Positions 12,995-23,362 of a stretch of 64,000 bases of DNA are shown piece by piece; position 1 is the stretch's first letter; every line of letters begins with the position of its first letter. The DNA is from Luidia sarsii (taxonomy: Eukaryota > Echinodermata > Asteroidea > Paxillosida > Luidiidae), in NCBI GenBank assembly GCA_949987565.1, contig OX465115.1:16119242-16183241 (forward strand), in the 5' to 3' direction. The position numbers were made by a program, and so were the translations under genes. The notes below the pieces were generated by a model that saw only the letters and a program-made list of their open reading frames with translations, searched no databases and had not been told where the DNA came from.

Positions 12995-15900
12995 TCACCA
13001 AATACTCCCTCTGATCCGACCCCTCATTAGGCTATCACTCCGTTGCCATGACGACTGGATGAGGGCAGAGCACTCATGGCATCTCTTCTGTACCCGCTCA
13101 TCCGTGATGGGGAGTATGGGCAGATCCACCTGCCAACAGATAACAACAGACAAACAGACTCAGTCAGCTCATTGGGCATGGCTTCATATAGATGGGCAAC
13201 CAACGTTCCCAGTGAGATATGAGAGTAGAATGAAGCTTGCTGGATATTGTCTGATACATCACTGAATGTCCTGCACCCATGGTAGCCATCTCAAGGGGAG
13301 TGTTGGGTCCTTCTCCAAAACCCGTCTTAGGCTCCAGCTTTGTCTCTAGTTCTTTCCTTCATTCTAAAGTACAAGGCATGAACATGAGAGGACTTTGGCT
13401 TTGCTTTTTAATGTTATACTGCACTTTGAAAAAAAACACCAAAGCTTCAACTTTACCAAAGTACTCCAGCCTGCGATTTCAGCTTGGGGATGACAGAGAC
13501 AAAGCCGGAGCCAAAGCCTAAGCCAGGTTTTGGAAAAGGGCCCTAGATGATATGGTAGGCATAGAATCACCTACATGTATGTAGACATGCTAAAGACAGA
13601 GAGAGACTGGTCTGGGTGATACTACTGAACTGCTATGCAGGACGGGCTGGGGTGGACAAAGTACATTCATGGAGTAGGCATTGGTATATGCTCCTATGAT
13701 AGGTAGCAGTAGTATGGCTTCAAATGATACTACACAACTTTGCAGAGTAAGAAAGCTAATGGCAAAGTGGATGTTTCTAAATCCATCTAGACATGTAGGT
13801 TCTTTGACCACAGATGCAGGCAATGTATATATGACCATAGCCTAGGAGTCTATGGCAACTCAGGCCATGGCTGACTAACCTGCATGTGTTCTTTCCAAGC
13901 ACTATCCAGCAAGGACTCAAACTTGGCCTTCTCTTCGGCACTGTTGAAGTAAAAGACCCAGGGGTTCTGGGCACACTCACGCTGGAACTCCTAGAGAAAT
14001 AGAAAGCACAATGCACAATGTATTGCAGATTGCTTTATCTGGTTCACTGTAAGTGGATAGCAGTGTTTTCTTTTTCAATTAGGAAAGTGAATTGAGAGAC
14101 AGCATAGACTGGTACATCAATTAGTGCCAGGATCAATGAATCAATAATTCACTGACCACTATGAGGTAAGAGCTGTCCAAGGGGTCAGTGGTCAGTCCCA
14201 CTATGTCAGTCAGCTCAGCTCTGGCCAGTAGCCGGTAGAAGTTGGTCTGGCAGTCCTCATGACAGAGCAGGAGGGTGTGGGACGTGGTGACCGCGCAGCA
14301 GGGCTGGCAGGGGGGCGGGGCCTGGGCGGGGCTAGTGGCCGCCGCTTGCTGCAGTCAGACGGGGAGAAATGGGTGTGGTCAACAAAGGGGTAAGGTTGAT
14401 AATGGACGTGAACAAAGGGGTGTGGTCAATAAGGGGGTGTGGTCAACAACATTTTGTGGTCAACATGCATGTGGCAAACAAAGGGGTGTTGTCAACAACA
14501 GGGTGTGGTCAACAACAGTATGTCAACAAAAGGGTGTGGTCAAGAACAGGGTGTGGTCAACAAATGGGCGTGGCAAACAAAGGGTGTTGTCAAGAACAGG
14601 GTGTGGTCAACAGATGTGCATCAACAAATGGGTGTGGTCAACAATGGGGTGTGGTCAACAAAGGGGTGTGGTCAACAAAGGGGTGTGGTCAACAAAGGGG
14701 TGTGGTCAACAAAGGGGTGTGGTCAACAAAAGGGCGTGTTTGACAAAGTGGAGGGAGCTTTGTTGGCCTCGGTGTAGTCAAACATACCGACTGAGCGACA
14801 ACCTGGCAGATTGCCTGCAGCCAATCAGAGACCTTCTCCTCCGTGTCACATGACAGGACCAGGGAGGCTCCATCGGAGAGGATTAGTTCAAAGCTGTAGG
14901 GATGCTCTCCATTGCGAACCCGACGACATCCTCCAAACTGTGGCATCCTGAGAAGATGAGAGCAGAAGGCAAGAATGTAATGCTGACGCACTACGGCATA
15001 CAGCACTGACTACAATAGGGTCGGGCAACACCCCATTCAATTACATGTACAAGTCACAATAGCAGCCTTCGGATAACGCTTCAAGGTCAACCAGTTTACA
15101 ATTTATGAATTTTTGGAAAGTTGTAATTTTGGTCATTTCAGTCAGAAAGCAGTTTCAAGCATTGTTGCCATCATTTTCTCAACAGGTTTTCATTACTTTC
15201 CATCTCCCATTGGCTTGCAATCGATTGTAAGTTACAATGAGCTGAGGATGACCTCCCTCAAAAGGCAGATGTCATCATCTCAGAGATGCACCAGTCCTGC
15301 TGAGGATTGGTGAGTAGGTTAGAACCTCACCTGAGCTGGACGCTGAGGTCAGGCTGGGAGTCCTCCTTGCGAGAGAAACGGCTAAAGAGGTCATTACGCA
15401 AGACAAACCAGGCCTTGCGCCAGGACCCGCCAAGACGGAAGTGACCGGGCACCTTGTAGTCCAGATGACCACTCAGACTGATTTGGGGCTCATAGAGCTG
15501 GAGGTCAGGGGTCACTGAGAGGTCGGTCAAGTCCTCCCAGTGGACGAGGGAGTAGAGGTGGAGCCTGATGCTGTCCCGCTGGTGGGGGTTGGGGTGAGGG
15601 TGAGGGGGGTCAGGGAAAAAATGATTTCAGTTTTAGTCTTGGGCACTGAGATCTCAGACTTAGCCTCGGTCTCAGTCTTGTGAACTAAGAACTCAGTCTC
15701 TGTCTTGGCCACTGAGATCTGTCTTCCCTTCCGTCATAGTCACTGTGTCTAGCTCTTCGTAGTCTTAGAGTCTAGCTCTTCTGCTCTTGGCCATTGACGT
15801 ATTGGTCTTGATCTCTGACTTTAATAAATAATAAATCAACTAAAGAGAACACTTTACATGTGGGCATGGACCAAGACGCCAGTGCTACCCTATTGCCCTG

Positions 15901-17901
15901 GTCAACTAAAGAGAACACTTTACATGTGGGCATGGACCAAGACACCAGTGCTACCCTATTGCCCTGGTCAACTAAAGAGAACACTTTAAACATGGGCATG
16001 GACCAAGACACCAGTGCTACCCTATCGCCCTGGTCAACTAAAGAGAACACTTTACACATGGGCATGGACCAAGACACCAGTGCTACCCTATTGCCCTGGT
16101 CAACTAAAGAGAACACTTTACACATGGGCATGGACCAAGACACCAGTGCTACCCTAACACCCTGGTCAAGGAAAGCAATGCTGACCTCTGTCTTGCTCTG
16201 CTGGGCAGCCCATTTCTTGAGTGTGATTTGCTGAGCAGTGGCATCAGTAAGGATGCTTAGAGGCTCCCTGGACTGCTGGCTATGGCCCATGATGCCCCTC
16301 AGGCTGGACAAGAAGAACCTGCCAGGAAGGAACAAATACAGACACTCACAACAAAACTGCCTTTGAACGGCCCATGAACACTCAGAACCTAGACAGAGCT
16401 GCATGGCACTGAAACTTCAGATATCATGGTGGCATTACTTTGAAGGTTCTGGTAAATGTACATGTTGGCTATCAGGGTAAATATCACAATGAGAAATTTG
16501 GAGCTAACCCTTTGCAACAATAAAAAAAAACCTTCAGCCTGAACATATCAACAATAAAAAATGGTTGCTCGAGACTCCATTTGTTTTCTTCAGAACTGCA
16601 CACTCACCAAAGAGATAATCTAAAATGGTGTCACCACAAGCCTTCGTTAACTTATCCACATAGCAGTAGTGTGAGCCATACCTGACTTGCAGCCCCTACC
16701 ATAACTAGCCCAAGATCTCATATATATATATATATTGCAGTAGTGTGAGCCATACCTGGTAAGAGACTCATCCCCTGTAGTCAACCAGTACTGCTTGCGT
16801 CGATTAGTGCAGACTATGTGGACTGTTTGATAGTTCAAGCCAACCTGGGGAGGGGGATGACAAGCAAACACAGCTGAGAGCGAGTTGCTAAGAGCGGGTT
16901 GCTAAGAGCGAGTTGCTAAGAGCGGGTTGCTAAGAGCGAGTTGCTAAGAGCGGGTTGCTAAGAGCGGGTTGCTAAGAGCGAGTTGCTAAGAGTGAGTTGC
17001 TAAGAGCAAGACTGTCACAGTCCAAGGAACAAGAACAATCTTCATGCTGTTATGTTGCAAATTTCATTCCATTTCATAAGCTATCCAATTCCATCCCACC
17101 CCATTCTTACACATTCCATTCATCCCATCCCATCCCATTCCATTCCAGTTCATTACATCCGATTCCAATCCATTTCATTCAAAATCACTCAATTCCATAC
17201 ATTCCGTTTCATCACATTCCATTCAATTCCATCTCATTCCAATCCATTCAATCTCATCCCAGTCCACTCCATCACCATCCCAGTCCACTCTTTCCTGTCC
17301 CACACCTTCACACACAGTGAGCATCTATGCCCGTCTTGTGTTCCGATCACATACCGAGATGTAGTCCAGACTAGTGTAGGCCAGTCTATGCTGTGTGGTG
17401 TACTGCCCCTGCCTCTCTCCTCGTCTCAGCACATACAGCATTTGATCAGTGAGTAAGATGAACGCTGGCTGTAGATCCCCCTCCATGTGACCTGTGCTCA
17501 TACGGATCAGCTAGAATCAACCAAGACAGACAACTGATCAGCTAGAATCAATCAAGCCAGACAACTGATCAGCTAGAATCAATCAAGACAGACAACTGAT
17601 CAGCTAGAATCAATCAAGACAGACAACTGATCAGCTAGAATCAACCAAGACAGACAACTGATCAGCTAGAATTACTCAAGACAGACAACTGATCAGCTAG
17701 AATCAATCAAGCCAGACAACTGATCAGCTAGAATCAGAGTGATGTTATGAACATGCTTGAGATCTTCTAGTGACTGTTATCTACTTATACATATACCATA
17801 CACTCAAGATGTACAATGTACACAGACATACCTTCTGGAACTGTTCACGCTCTTTGTTGAAGATCTCCAACATTAAGTACAACTTGAGGTTATTGTCAAC
17901 C
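12995..17901 (-). CDS. PLEKHM2: PLEKHM2 exons 7-15: conserved C-terminal block with PH domain (residues 727-1156)
   Basis: Nine short exons encode the conserved C-terminal half. Landmarks against human: VDNNLKLYLMLEIF (human VDNNHLLLLMIHVF), RMSTGHMEGDLQ, VGLNYQTVHIVCTNRRKQYW, LSILTDATAQQITLKKWAAQ, SLVHWEDLTD, then the PH region LSGHLDYKVPGHFRLGGSWR through FGGCRRVRNGEHPYSFELIL to DWLQAICQVV (about residues 905-1010). After it come HTLLLCHEDCQTNFYRLLAR, NPWVFYFNSAEE and VDLPILPITDE, ending GSIW before TGA at 12995-12997. The PH domain is split by the 14948-15330 intron. Most introns between these exons are filled by tandem repeats. No AATAAA is seen on the minus strand until about 11507-11513. 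Confidence 0.93.
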
Positions 17902-20900
17902 CTGGGTGGGAAGAAGACAAGCTCAGAGTCAGCAGAAAGTCAATGGGATAATGGTAACAGATCACAGATCATGGTTTTCCACTGCACACTGAACCGTGGT
18001 GAAGCTCAGCTCAAAAACAGTCCATCAAATTGGGACCAAGCAGCCACAAGTCATCACCAAACAATCAATGTCAGTGCAATTTGTGTGCTTTCATAAAAGT
18101 GACACCAAAAAATACTGGCCGACTTAAATATTGATGACCAATATTCAAGAGGTATTGTATTGCAGCAGAGGCATAGGCTACTCACTGAATCTCCGCCTCG
18201 TGAGTCTTGCTTTCAAGTTTTGCCACGGTGACGGTCTCCCTGGGAACATCGCTGGCCCTCCCGTCTCCATCAGTCCTGGAGCCGCTGATGTCTGAATGTG
18301 TCTTCATGATCCTCCCGTTATCTGTCTCTGGTGATGTCTCTTGGCTCTGGCCATCTGGGGCAGAATCAGGGGAAAGGATCGGGGAGGGGACAGAGAGGGC
18401 AGGCCTGCCGGGGCTGGCTGAGGACCAAGGGACGGACTCGCTGAAGAGGCTGGCAAAACTAGGAACTGTCTCTGCTGGGTAGGAAGACAAGGAGCTGTTG
18501 AGCTCATCGTTCAGGCTCCGGTCGAGAGGGGCTCCTCCTCCCCCTCCTCTTCCTCCTCCTCCCCCTCCCCTTCCTCCTCTTGCTCCTCCTCTTCCTCCTC
18601 CTCCTCCTCCCCTTCCTCCTCCTGCTCCTCCTCCTTCTCCCCCTTCTCCCCCTCCTCCTCCAGACAGTATCAATCTCTCTGCAGGTGGTGGGGCCTTACG
18701 GGGACTGCTGAGAGTCATGACCACCGTTTCGTCAAAGCTCAGGCTAGACCTCGCCCCGTGACCCGATCTCGGCTTGGCTTCCGGGGGGCAACTCTGCTGG
18801 GCCTGGCACTCAGGTCGGGCAAGAATCGGCTCAGATGCTGACTCAGGATCGGATGTCCGAGATTCCGTCTCTTCTTTAGATTGGTTTGTCTCTTCAACTA
18901 GCCTAGTGTCTAGCATTGTGGACTGCTTGTGTTCTTCATCTCCTTGGGGTAGATTCCTTGGACTGTCAGATTCATCACTCTCCACTCTCTTTGGTTTCTC
19001 AGCCGAGTTCTCCTCAGTGCTCTTGTTAGTGATGACCAGGGTGTTTCCGTCCGATTTGATCAGAGGGGGAAGAGGATAGTCATTTTGGAGGGAGCCACGA
19101 TCAGAGGTGCTGCAGAGCGATGAGTGAGAGCTACTCTTGGAGAGGGAATCACCAGGCTGTGTATCCGATGTCATCAGGTTACAAGAGTCAAGAGCCTTGT
19201 CACAGTCCGAGCTCAGAGTTCCTGAGCTGGCATTGTGTGTCAGACCAGAATCAGCCTCTGCTAAGGGACGGTCTGCTTTCTTCTCTTTTTTCTTGCTCTT
19301 CTTCTTCTGCTTGGATTTTTTGGTCCTCGCCGTGCTCAGACGGATCACCTCCAGGCTGCCCTGATCAGAGCCCTCTTCGGCTGCTGGCTGTCCCGTAGAT
19401 GATTCATCGCTGAGCTTGCCGTTGCTGAGAGAGAGCACCCCTAAGGACACGGGTCTGACCGGCTTGCCTTCAGCAACCTTCACTGCATCCAGAGCCTTGC
19501 TAAGGATTGGCCCTGCTGTGGTCTGCTCCTCTCCTTGGCCACTAGGAGCCATGGCCTGGGGCAGGGACTGGGCCTGGGGCAGGAGCTGGGGCTCTGCCCG
19601 GTCAATCTCTGAGTAGTGCTGTGGCAGGGAGTGCTGTCGCTCCATCTTGGACTGACTCAGGGAGGCCACCACCATCTCCTGCACCTTGGGACCGGGCTGG
19701 GGTGTGTCCTCCATCGGGGAGAAGGCCTCGGCACTGGCAATGGAGGAAGCACAGTCCGAGTCCTGGAGAGCAGCTGGCGTACCTGGGGTGGTAGGGGCGC
19801 TGTCGTTGGACACTGTGGTAGAATCATCATCGGCCTCTGAGATGGAAGCTGAGCGAGGGATGTAACTGACCAGGTCAAAGTAAGCAATGTTCTGTAAAGA
19901 AAGAGATACCAGTGGAAAAATTTCATTTACAATGTCAGTCCAGTATGAAAAGCCTCGCTAAATCGACTCAGCTGTTCCCTTATATTTCATGTTAGATGAC
20001 CAATATATTCCTCTTCAAGTCCAATGCCTTCGTGTGAAATATGGTTGCCAATCCTGACATAACCTGAATAATCGTCATGCCCAGCACAATTTCACAGAGT
20101 AACTCTATGAAACTGGCCCAGCTGAAGGGATGTGCACACATTAATACATTTGCATTCATTTGTCAAATTTTACCCTCATTTACATTATTAGCAATCTTAC
20201 AAGCGCCTTTTAATATTACAACTCATGGTTTATCTCCAATATGAATTTTTTACAGGCTGCAACTGCCCTTATAACTGAATAAACCAAGATAATAAGAAAT
20301 AATCAGCTATTTTATGTCAGTGCTAATGTATATACTGTCAGCAAACACTGTCTGATGCTCAGCCAGTCTTTCCTGCTCAATAATACTGACTACGGGAGAT
20401 TACTCATGCACACTCTGAGGTATATATGTACAAAGGCAGATGTACTATTGACTGCAGCAAATGAACCACAGCCACAGTCACAGCCACAGGTTTTCAGGGT
20501 AGTGCTGGAAGACTTACGATTTCCAGGTCAAAGGTCACAAAGTCCAAGCCCGATACGAGCGTCTGTAGCACCATCACCCTCTGCTTGTCCCTCAGCATGC
20601 CTGTCCTACAAACAAACAAGCATCAAAGACAGACAGACTGTATCACAATGTGCCTAGAACTGAGTATAAGCAGACTGGTACATGTACAGTAAACCTCGGC
20701 TAAGCCGACGTCATCTTACTCGCTCAAGTTGGCGGTCTGAATGAATTCCCAATATCTCTAATACACTTTCTAAGATGCAAATTCTGAAGTCTACATGTAA
20801 GTCGACGAATGCAAGTCGTCATCTCCCCTTTTTCTAGCAGTCCCTTGTCAAAAGGAAACATAGTAAAATCCTTTATGTAACTCGTCATGAAATAATCCCG

Positions 20901-23362
20901 GCAACTTGATATTTTTGAGAAAGGTCCTGCAACAATTGCAAAAGGTCAGGTGTGAATTTCACAAAGCCTTACGATGCATCGTAACTCCACTGACGATGAA
21001 TAACCCATGGTAAGTTGCGACAAGCCAAATGGTCTCTGTGTATCGCTTATCATCTTGAGAGAGATCCTAAGTTACGATGAGTTTGATAAGATTGAGCACT
21101 GGTTCTTCCAAATATCTGAGATCTTCTGAAGCATATTTGTGGCAGAGCCGTGGGAGTAGTGATGACTGCAAGACTTACTCCACGTAATACTTGCGCATGG
21201 TGCTAGGATTTTCCTGGAAACATCGTAAGTAGCTCTCCAAGGACATGTCATTCAGAGACTTGTACAGCCATGCCCGACCTGTGACAAAAAGAGACCAGAG
21301 GACCGGTGGACAAGTCTAGGGTTTGCTCTTCAAAGTGAATCGTTACTAACATAGAAACTCCTTCCTGATGCCAGCCAGAAGTGGTATTATTTTGCAGACA
21401 TTATGTAACCTCAAAGGTAATGCACAGCGCTACCCAGAGAATGAAACCCAGAAAAAAATGTTGGCTTATCTGATTGGACGTTAAAAACAACCTACAATTA
21501 CCTATGTGCTACTCACCTACGAGTTTCATAAAGAGGGAAAAATCATGTAATTCGGTGGTCGAATTCGCGTTCCCGCAAACTGCCATCTTTTCGAATGGCC
21601 CGCCAGTCACTGCAGGGGGTATGACATCGCAACGTAAAACTCCAGCATGGGCCCAGACGGATGTACCCCTTACTATACTGCGTGCAGTTTGTATGCACTC
21701 GCAAGCTGAACGATGGTGTACTGCCAGGCTTTTGGATGTCAAAATGTCAGCAGGAAAAAGCTGGGGAAATCTTTCCATGTAGTTCCAAAAAAGGACAAGA
21801 GACCTGAGTTGTTTAGGAAGTGGGCTGCGCCATCAAAGTTGAGAAATGTCTCAAAGTCGGCTACAAATACAAAGATATTTATGAATGAAGGTCAAAGGTA
21901 ACTCACTTCGACCGAGGTCAGTCGTCAGCCGGTCAAGCTTGGAGATTTCATGGATGATGTCACGGTGAGCAAAGAGCTTGGCTACCCCCCAGTAGCCTCG
22001 GGTGACATTCCTCAGTCTGGTGTTTGGGGGAAAGGGAGGCAAAGAAATAGGAGTGGATAAGATTAGGGTAAGGTCTTTAATAGCATCATGAGGACACAAT
22101 TCATAACAGCTGAATAGGGGTGCAGGCAGCACAGGCAGGATTCAAACCTTTGACTCCTGCATTCTACAGGCCATTCATTCAATGTTGAGCTCAACTTCGG
22201 CTCTCATCAAATGCTATGGCATGCCCCCTCCTCCAGTCTACCCACAGCTGGCCAATCTGGAATCGTCAGCCTAATCCGAGTAACTATGTACGACATTACA
22301 AGTAGCCCTTTTTTAAATTTTGGAGGGAACAAATGAATGTAGTCGCCCAACCCCAAAACAATTTCAAAAAGGGTGACTTGTAAGTTGTAAGGTCCTACGT
22401 AGTTACTCGGACTACTGTAGCCAAAAGTGACGGCAAATTCCAAGCGGAATTGGCGGAATCTACTTATAAGCTCCACTCTCACCCATGAAGGAAGGCGTGG
22501 TCCAGTCTCTCAACCACTTTTTGCAGAGGTCGGTCATCGTTGGTGATGGTCACAGTTTCACAGTCGATGCCACAACTGAAATTCTGGACCTAAAGGACGA
22601 CAAGATGAAAACACACTTGTAAATCACAACAGCTTGGTTGGGATTTGTTTTGGTACCCTTTCCAGAAAGGACGTAAGTAAGGTATGGGGTGTATAAGGTT
22701 GATGTTTGTCAACCAGACGACAGTCATTCCATTGCTGTGCACAAAACTAAAACCTTTCAAAACTAAAACCTTTCAAAACTAAAATCTTTCAAAACTCATT
22801 TAAAAGAACAAGGAAAATTCCAGCTAATTCAAGTGCTACTCTGGTCTAGGGGAGAAGTGCTATTCAGTACTCGAGTGACATGCTTGTTGAATGTTGGGTC
22901 TCATTATTAATTGTTTACTGAATACTGGGCCGAGTAACTTGGAGTGGCATGGACCCGACAAGTCACCTTTTTATTTATCGAAATTTAGCATTTTGACGGT
23001 CGGGTGACCCTCCAAATTTCAAAATTTCGCTAAAAAGGGTGACTTGTCGGGTCCAAGTTACTCGGCCAAGGCCCGATGCAGTACTGACCCACTGTCTACT
23101 CACTGAACCCTAATTTAAGTTTAATTTAAAGTGATCAATAAACATGATAAACAAGTCTAGACCCGTAATTAAAAACAGGTCCTAGATCCTCGCTACCCTT
23201 GAAGCTGGTATCAGAGGAAACCGAGCATCTGGGCCGTGTTCGTTGTCTCAAAAAAGAGCAACTTCAACGATTTCCAGCACAGAAAATCCAACGAACCTCT
23301 TTGATGGCCTTTGCCACACCTTCTAAAATCCTGTCTTTGAAGTGTCCCCGTTTAGAACTCAT
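12995..23362 (-). CDS. PLEKHM2: PLEKHM2 (SKIP) orthologue, RUN and PH domain lysosome adaptor, 16 coding exons
   Basis: In animals PLEKHM2 binds the lysosomal GTPase Arl8 through its RUN domain and recruits kinesin-1, moving lysosomes toward microtubule plus ends. Coding exons on the minus strand, in order: 23297-23362, 22483-22589, 21907-22016, 21179-21278, 20518-20605, 18186-19891, 17832-17901, 17355-17510, 16756-16844, 16186-16318, 15331-15578, 14788-14947, 14157-14348, 13880-13990, 12995-13129. That lists 15; the 18186-19891 exon may contain an undetected small intron, but it is open throughout. All junctions use GT-AG and every phase joins, giving 3471 nt and 1156 residues plus stop (human about 1019). 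The start Met is supported by FKDRILEG, matching the human N-terminal VKDRILEN. The C-terminus matches human (VDLP, then SWQRSDSL). I am confident in identity; exon edges are manual predictions. Confidence 0.93.
14370..14750. repeat. 17-bp minisatellite in a PLEKHM2 intron
   Basis: Tandem copies of AAAGGGGTGTGGTCAAC (17 bp) with CAAGAACAGG and CAACAATGGG variants; the right end is most homogeneous. It fills most of the intron between the exons at 14157-14348 and 14788-14947, ending about 40 bp from the latter. The Val-Trp-Ser-Thr-rich open frames over it are period artefacts. Confidence 0.9.
15837..16172. repeat. 66-bp minisatellite in a PLEKHM2 intron
   Basis: Five copies of a 66-bp unit with starts at 15837, 15903, 15969, 16035 and 16101; the marker is CAACTAAAGAGAACACTT and differences are few. 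The unit is 22 codons long and lacks stops in one frame of each strand, so both strands look coding. The array ends about 15 bp before the splice donor of the exon at 16186-16318. Confidence 0.93.
16876..17008. repeat. 14-bp repeat in a PLEKHM2 intron, partly 28-bp
   Basis: About nine copies of a 14-bp unit (GAGCGAGTTGCTAA), many of which alternate A and G at one position (GAGTT/GGGTT) and so give a partial 28-bp period. It starts about 30 bp upstream of the splice acceptor of the exon at 16756-16844. Confidence 0.9.
17060..17295. repeat. CCATT/CATTC pentamer-like satellite tract
   Basis: A degenerate tract built from CATTC, CCATC and CCATT words, similar in style to (GGAAT)n satellites. It sits in the same PLEKHM2 intron as the 14-bp array. 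Its two open frames (Ser/His/Pro/Ile-rich) are artefacts. Confidence 0.85.
17505..17738. repeat. 31-bp minisatellite starting at a PLEKHM2 splice acceptor
   Basis: Units of 31 bp begin with GATCAGCTAGAATCAA at 17505, 17536, 17567, 17598, 17629, 17660, 17691 and 17722 (the last partial). The first unit overlaps the exon at 17355-17510: the exon's first six coding bases (minus strand CTGATC) and its acceptor CTAG are part of the repeat. Each full copy therefore carries a duplicate of the acceptor and a TC-rich stretch before it. Confidence 0.92.
18186..19891 (-). CDS. PLEKHM2: PLEKHM2 exon 6: long disordered linker (residues 158-726)
   Basis: A single 1706-bp exon opens with NIAYFDLVSYIP, matching human DAPYLDLAPYMP right after the RUN domain. 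It then encodes about 550 residues of low-complexity Ser/Glu/Pro-rich linker. A conserved anchor is LEVIRL followed by a Lys-rich block (KKSKQKKKSKKKEKK), matching human LEVIRV and KKKKIGKKKK. A Gly/Arg-rich tract of about 45 residues lies at about 18528-18660. I see only one tryptophan (VPWSS) and none in the acidic W-D/W-E setting that vertebrate PLEKHM2 uses to bind kinesin light chain. The 3' junction splits a Gln codon (CA|G). Confidence 0.9.
18528..18660 (-). repeat. PLEKHM2: coding Gly/Arg-rich polypyrimidine tract in PLEKHM2
   Basis: On the plus strand this is an almost pure pyrimidine run of CTCCTC, CCCCTC and CTTCCTC words. In the PLEKHM2 frame (minus strand) it encodes about 45 residues of Gly with interspersed Arg, Glu and Ala, including several Arg-Gly-Gly triplets. 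It is in frame and without a stop. I know of no such tract in vertebrate PLEKHM2. Confidence 0.85.
20518..23362 (-). CDS. PLEKHM2: PLEKHM2 exons 1-5: N-terminus and RUN domain (residues 1-157)
   Basis: Exon 1 encodes 22 residues starting MSSKRGHFKDRILEG. Exon 2 carries VVERLDHAFLHG, the conserved first RUN helix (human CEHLDHALLYG). Exon 3 has GYWGVAKLFAH and ends in DLGRS; exon 4 continues RAWLYKSLND and SLESYLRCFQEN, nearly identical to human RAWLYLALNE and SLESYLRLFQEN; exon 5 has LQTLVSGLDFVTFDL (human FLTLVSGLEFIRFEL). In known family members this domain is the Arl8-GTP contact surface. For exon 5, the acceptor at 20605/20606 was preferred over a second AG five bases further on because only the former keeps the frame. 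Confidence 0.92.
21713..21897 (+). pseudogene. THAP-like zinc-finger exon fragment, antisense in a PLEKHM2 intron
   Basis: An ATG-initiated frame reads MVYCQAFGCQN, then GKSFHVVPK and RPELFRKWAAP. The C-x4-C pair near the N-terminus, the aromatic/Pro motif and the Arg-Lys-Trp match the start of a THAP DNA-binding domain (C2CH). The closing Cys-x2-His is not in this piece. The frame stops at 21901, but a plausible donor (CAAAG then GTAACT) at 21897/21898 could make it an exon. THAP domains are common in P-element-like transposases, so this is probably a transposon or gene fragment within the PLEKHM2 intron 21279-21906, on the opposite strand. Function unproven. Confidence 0.5.
22276..22410. 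mobile_element. 135-bp foldback (MITE-like) element in PLEKHM2 intron 2
   Basis: Inverted arms begin CCGAGTAACTATGTACGAC and end in the near-complement GTAGTTACTCGG. Both arms also contain an ACTTGTAA-like word and an AAGGG/CCCTT block. It is the same family as the element at 22930-23065. There is no coding capacity. Confidence 0.75.
22742..22800. repeat. 16-bp tandem repeat in PLEKHM2 intron 1
   Basis: About 3.5 copies of AAAACTAAAACCTTTC, short and nearly perfect. Confidence 0.9.
22930..23065. mobile_element. 136-bp foldback (MITE-like) element in PLEKHM2 intron 1
   Basis: The left arm starts CCGAGTAACTTGGA and contains CCCGACAAGTCACC; the right arm is its inverse (GGTGACTTGTCGGG, then TCCAAGTTACTCGG). 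Flanking GG/CC extends the palindrome to GGCCGAG/CTCGGCC. The arms are very similar, suggesting a fairly young copy. Same family as 22276-22410. Confidence 0.8.

Noticed and set aside
20600..20605. Alternative acceptor for PLEKHM2 exon 5 at 20600/20601
   Set aside because: It would break the phase with exon 4 and give an unrelated reading; the AG five bases earlier restores the RUN-domain frame.
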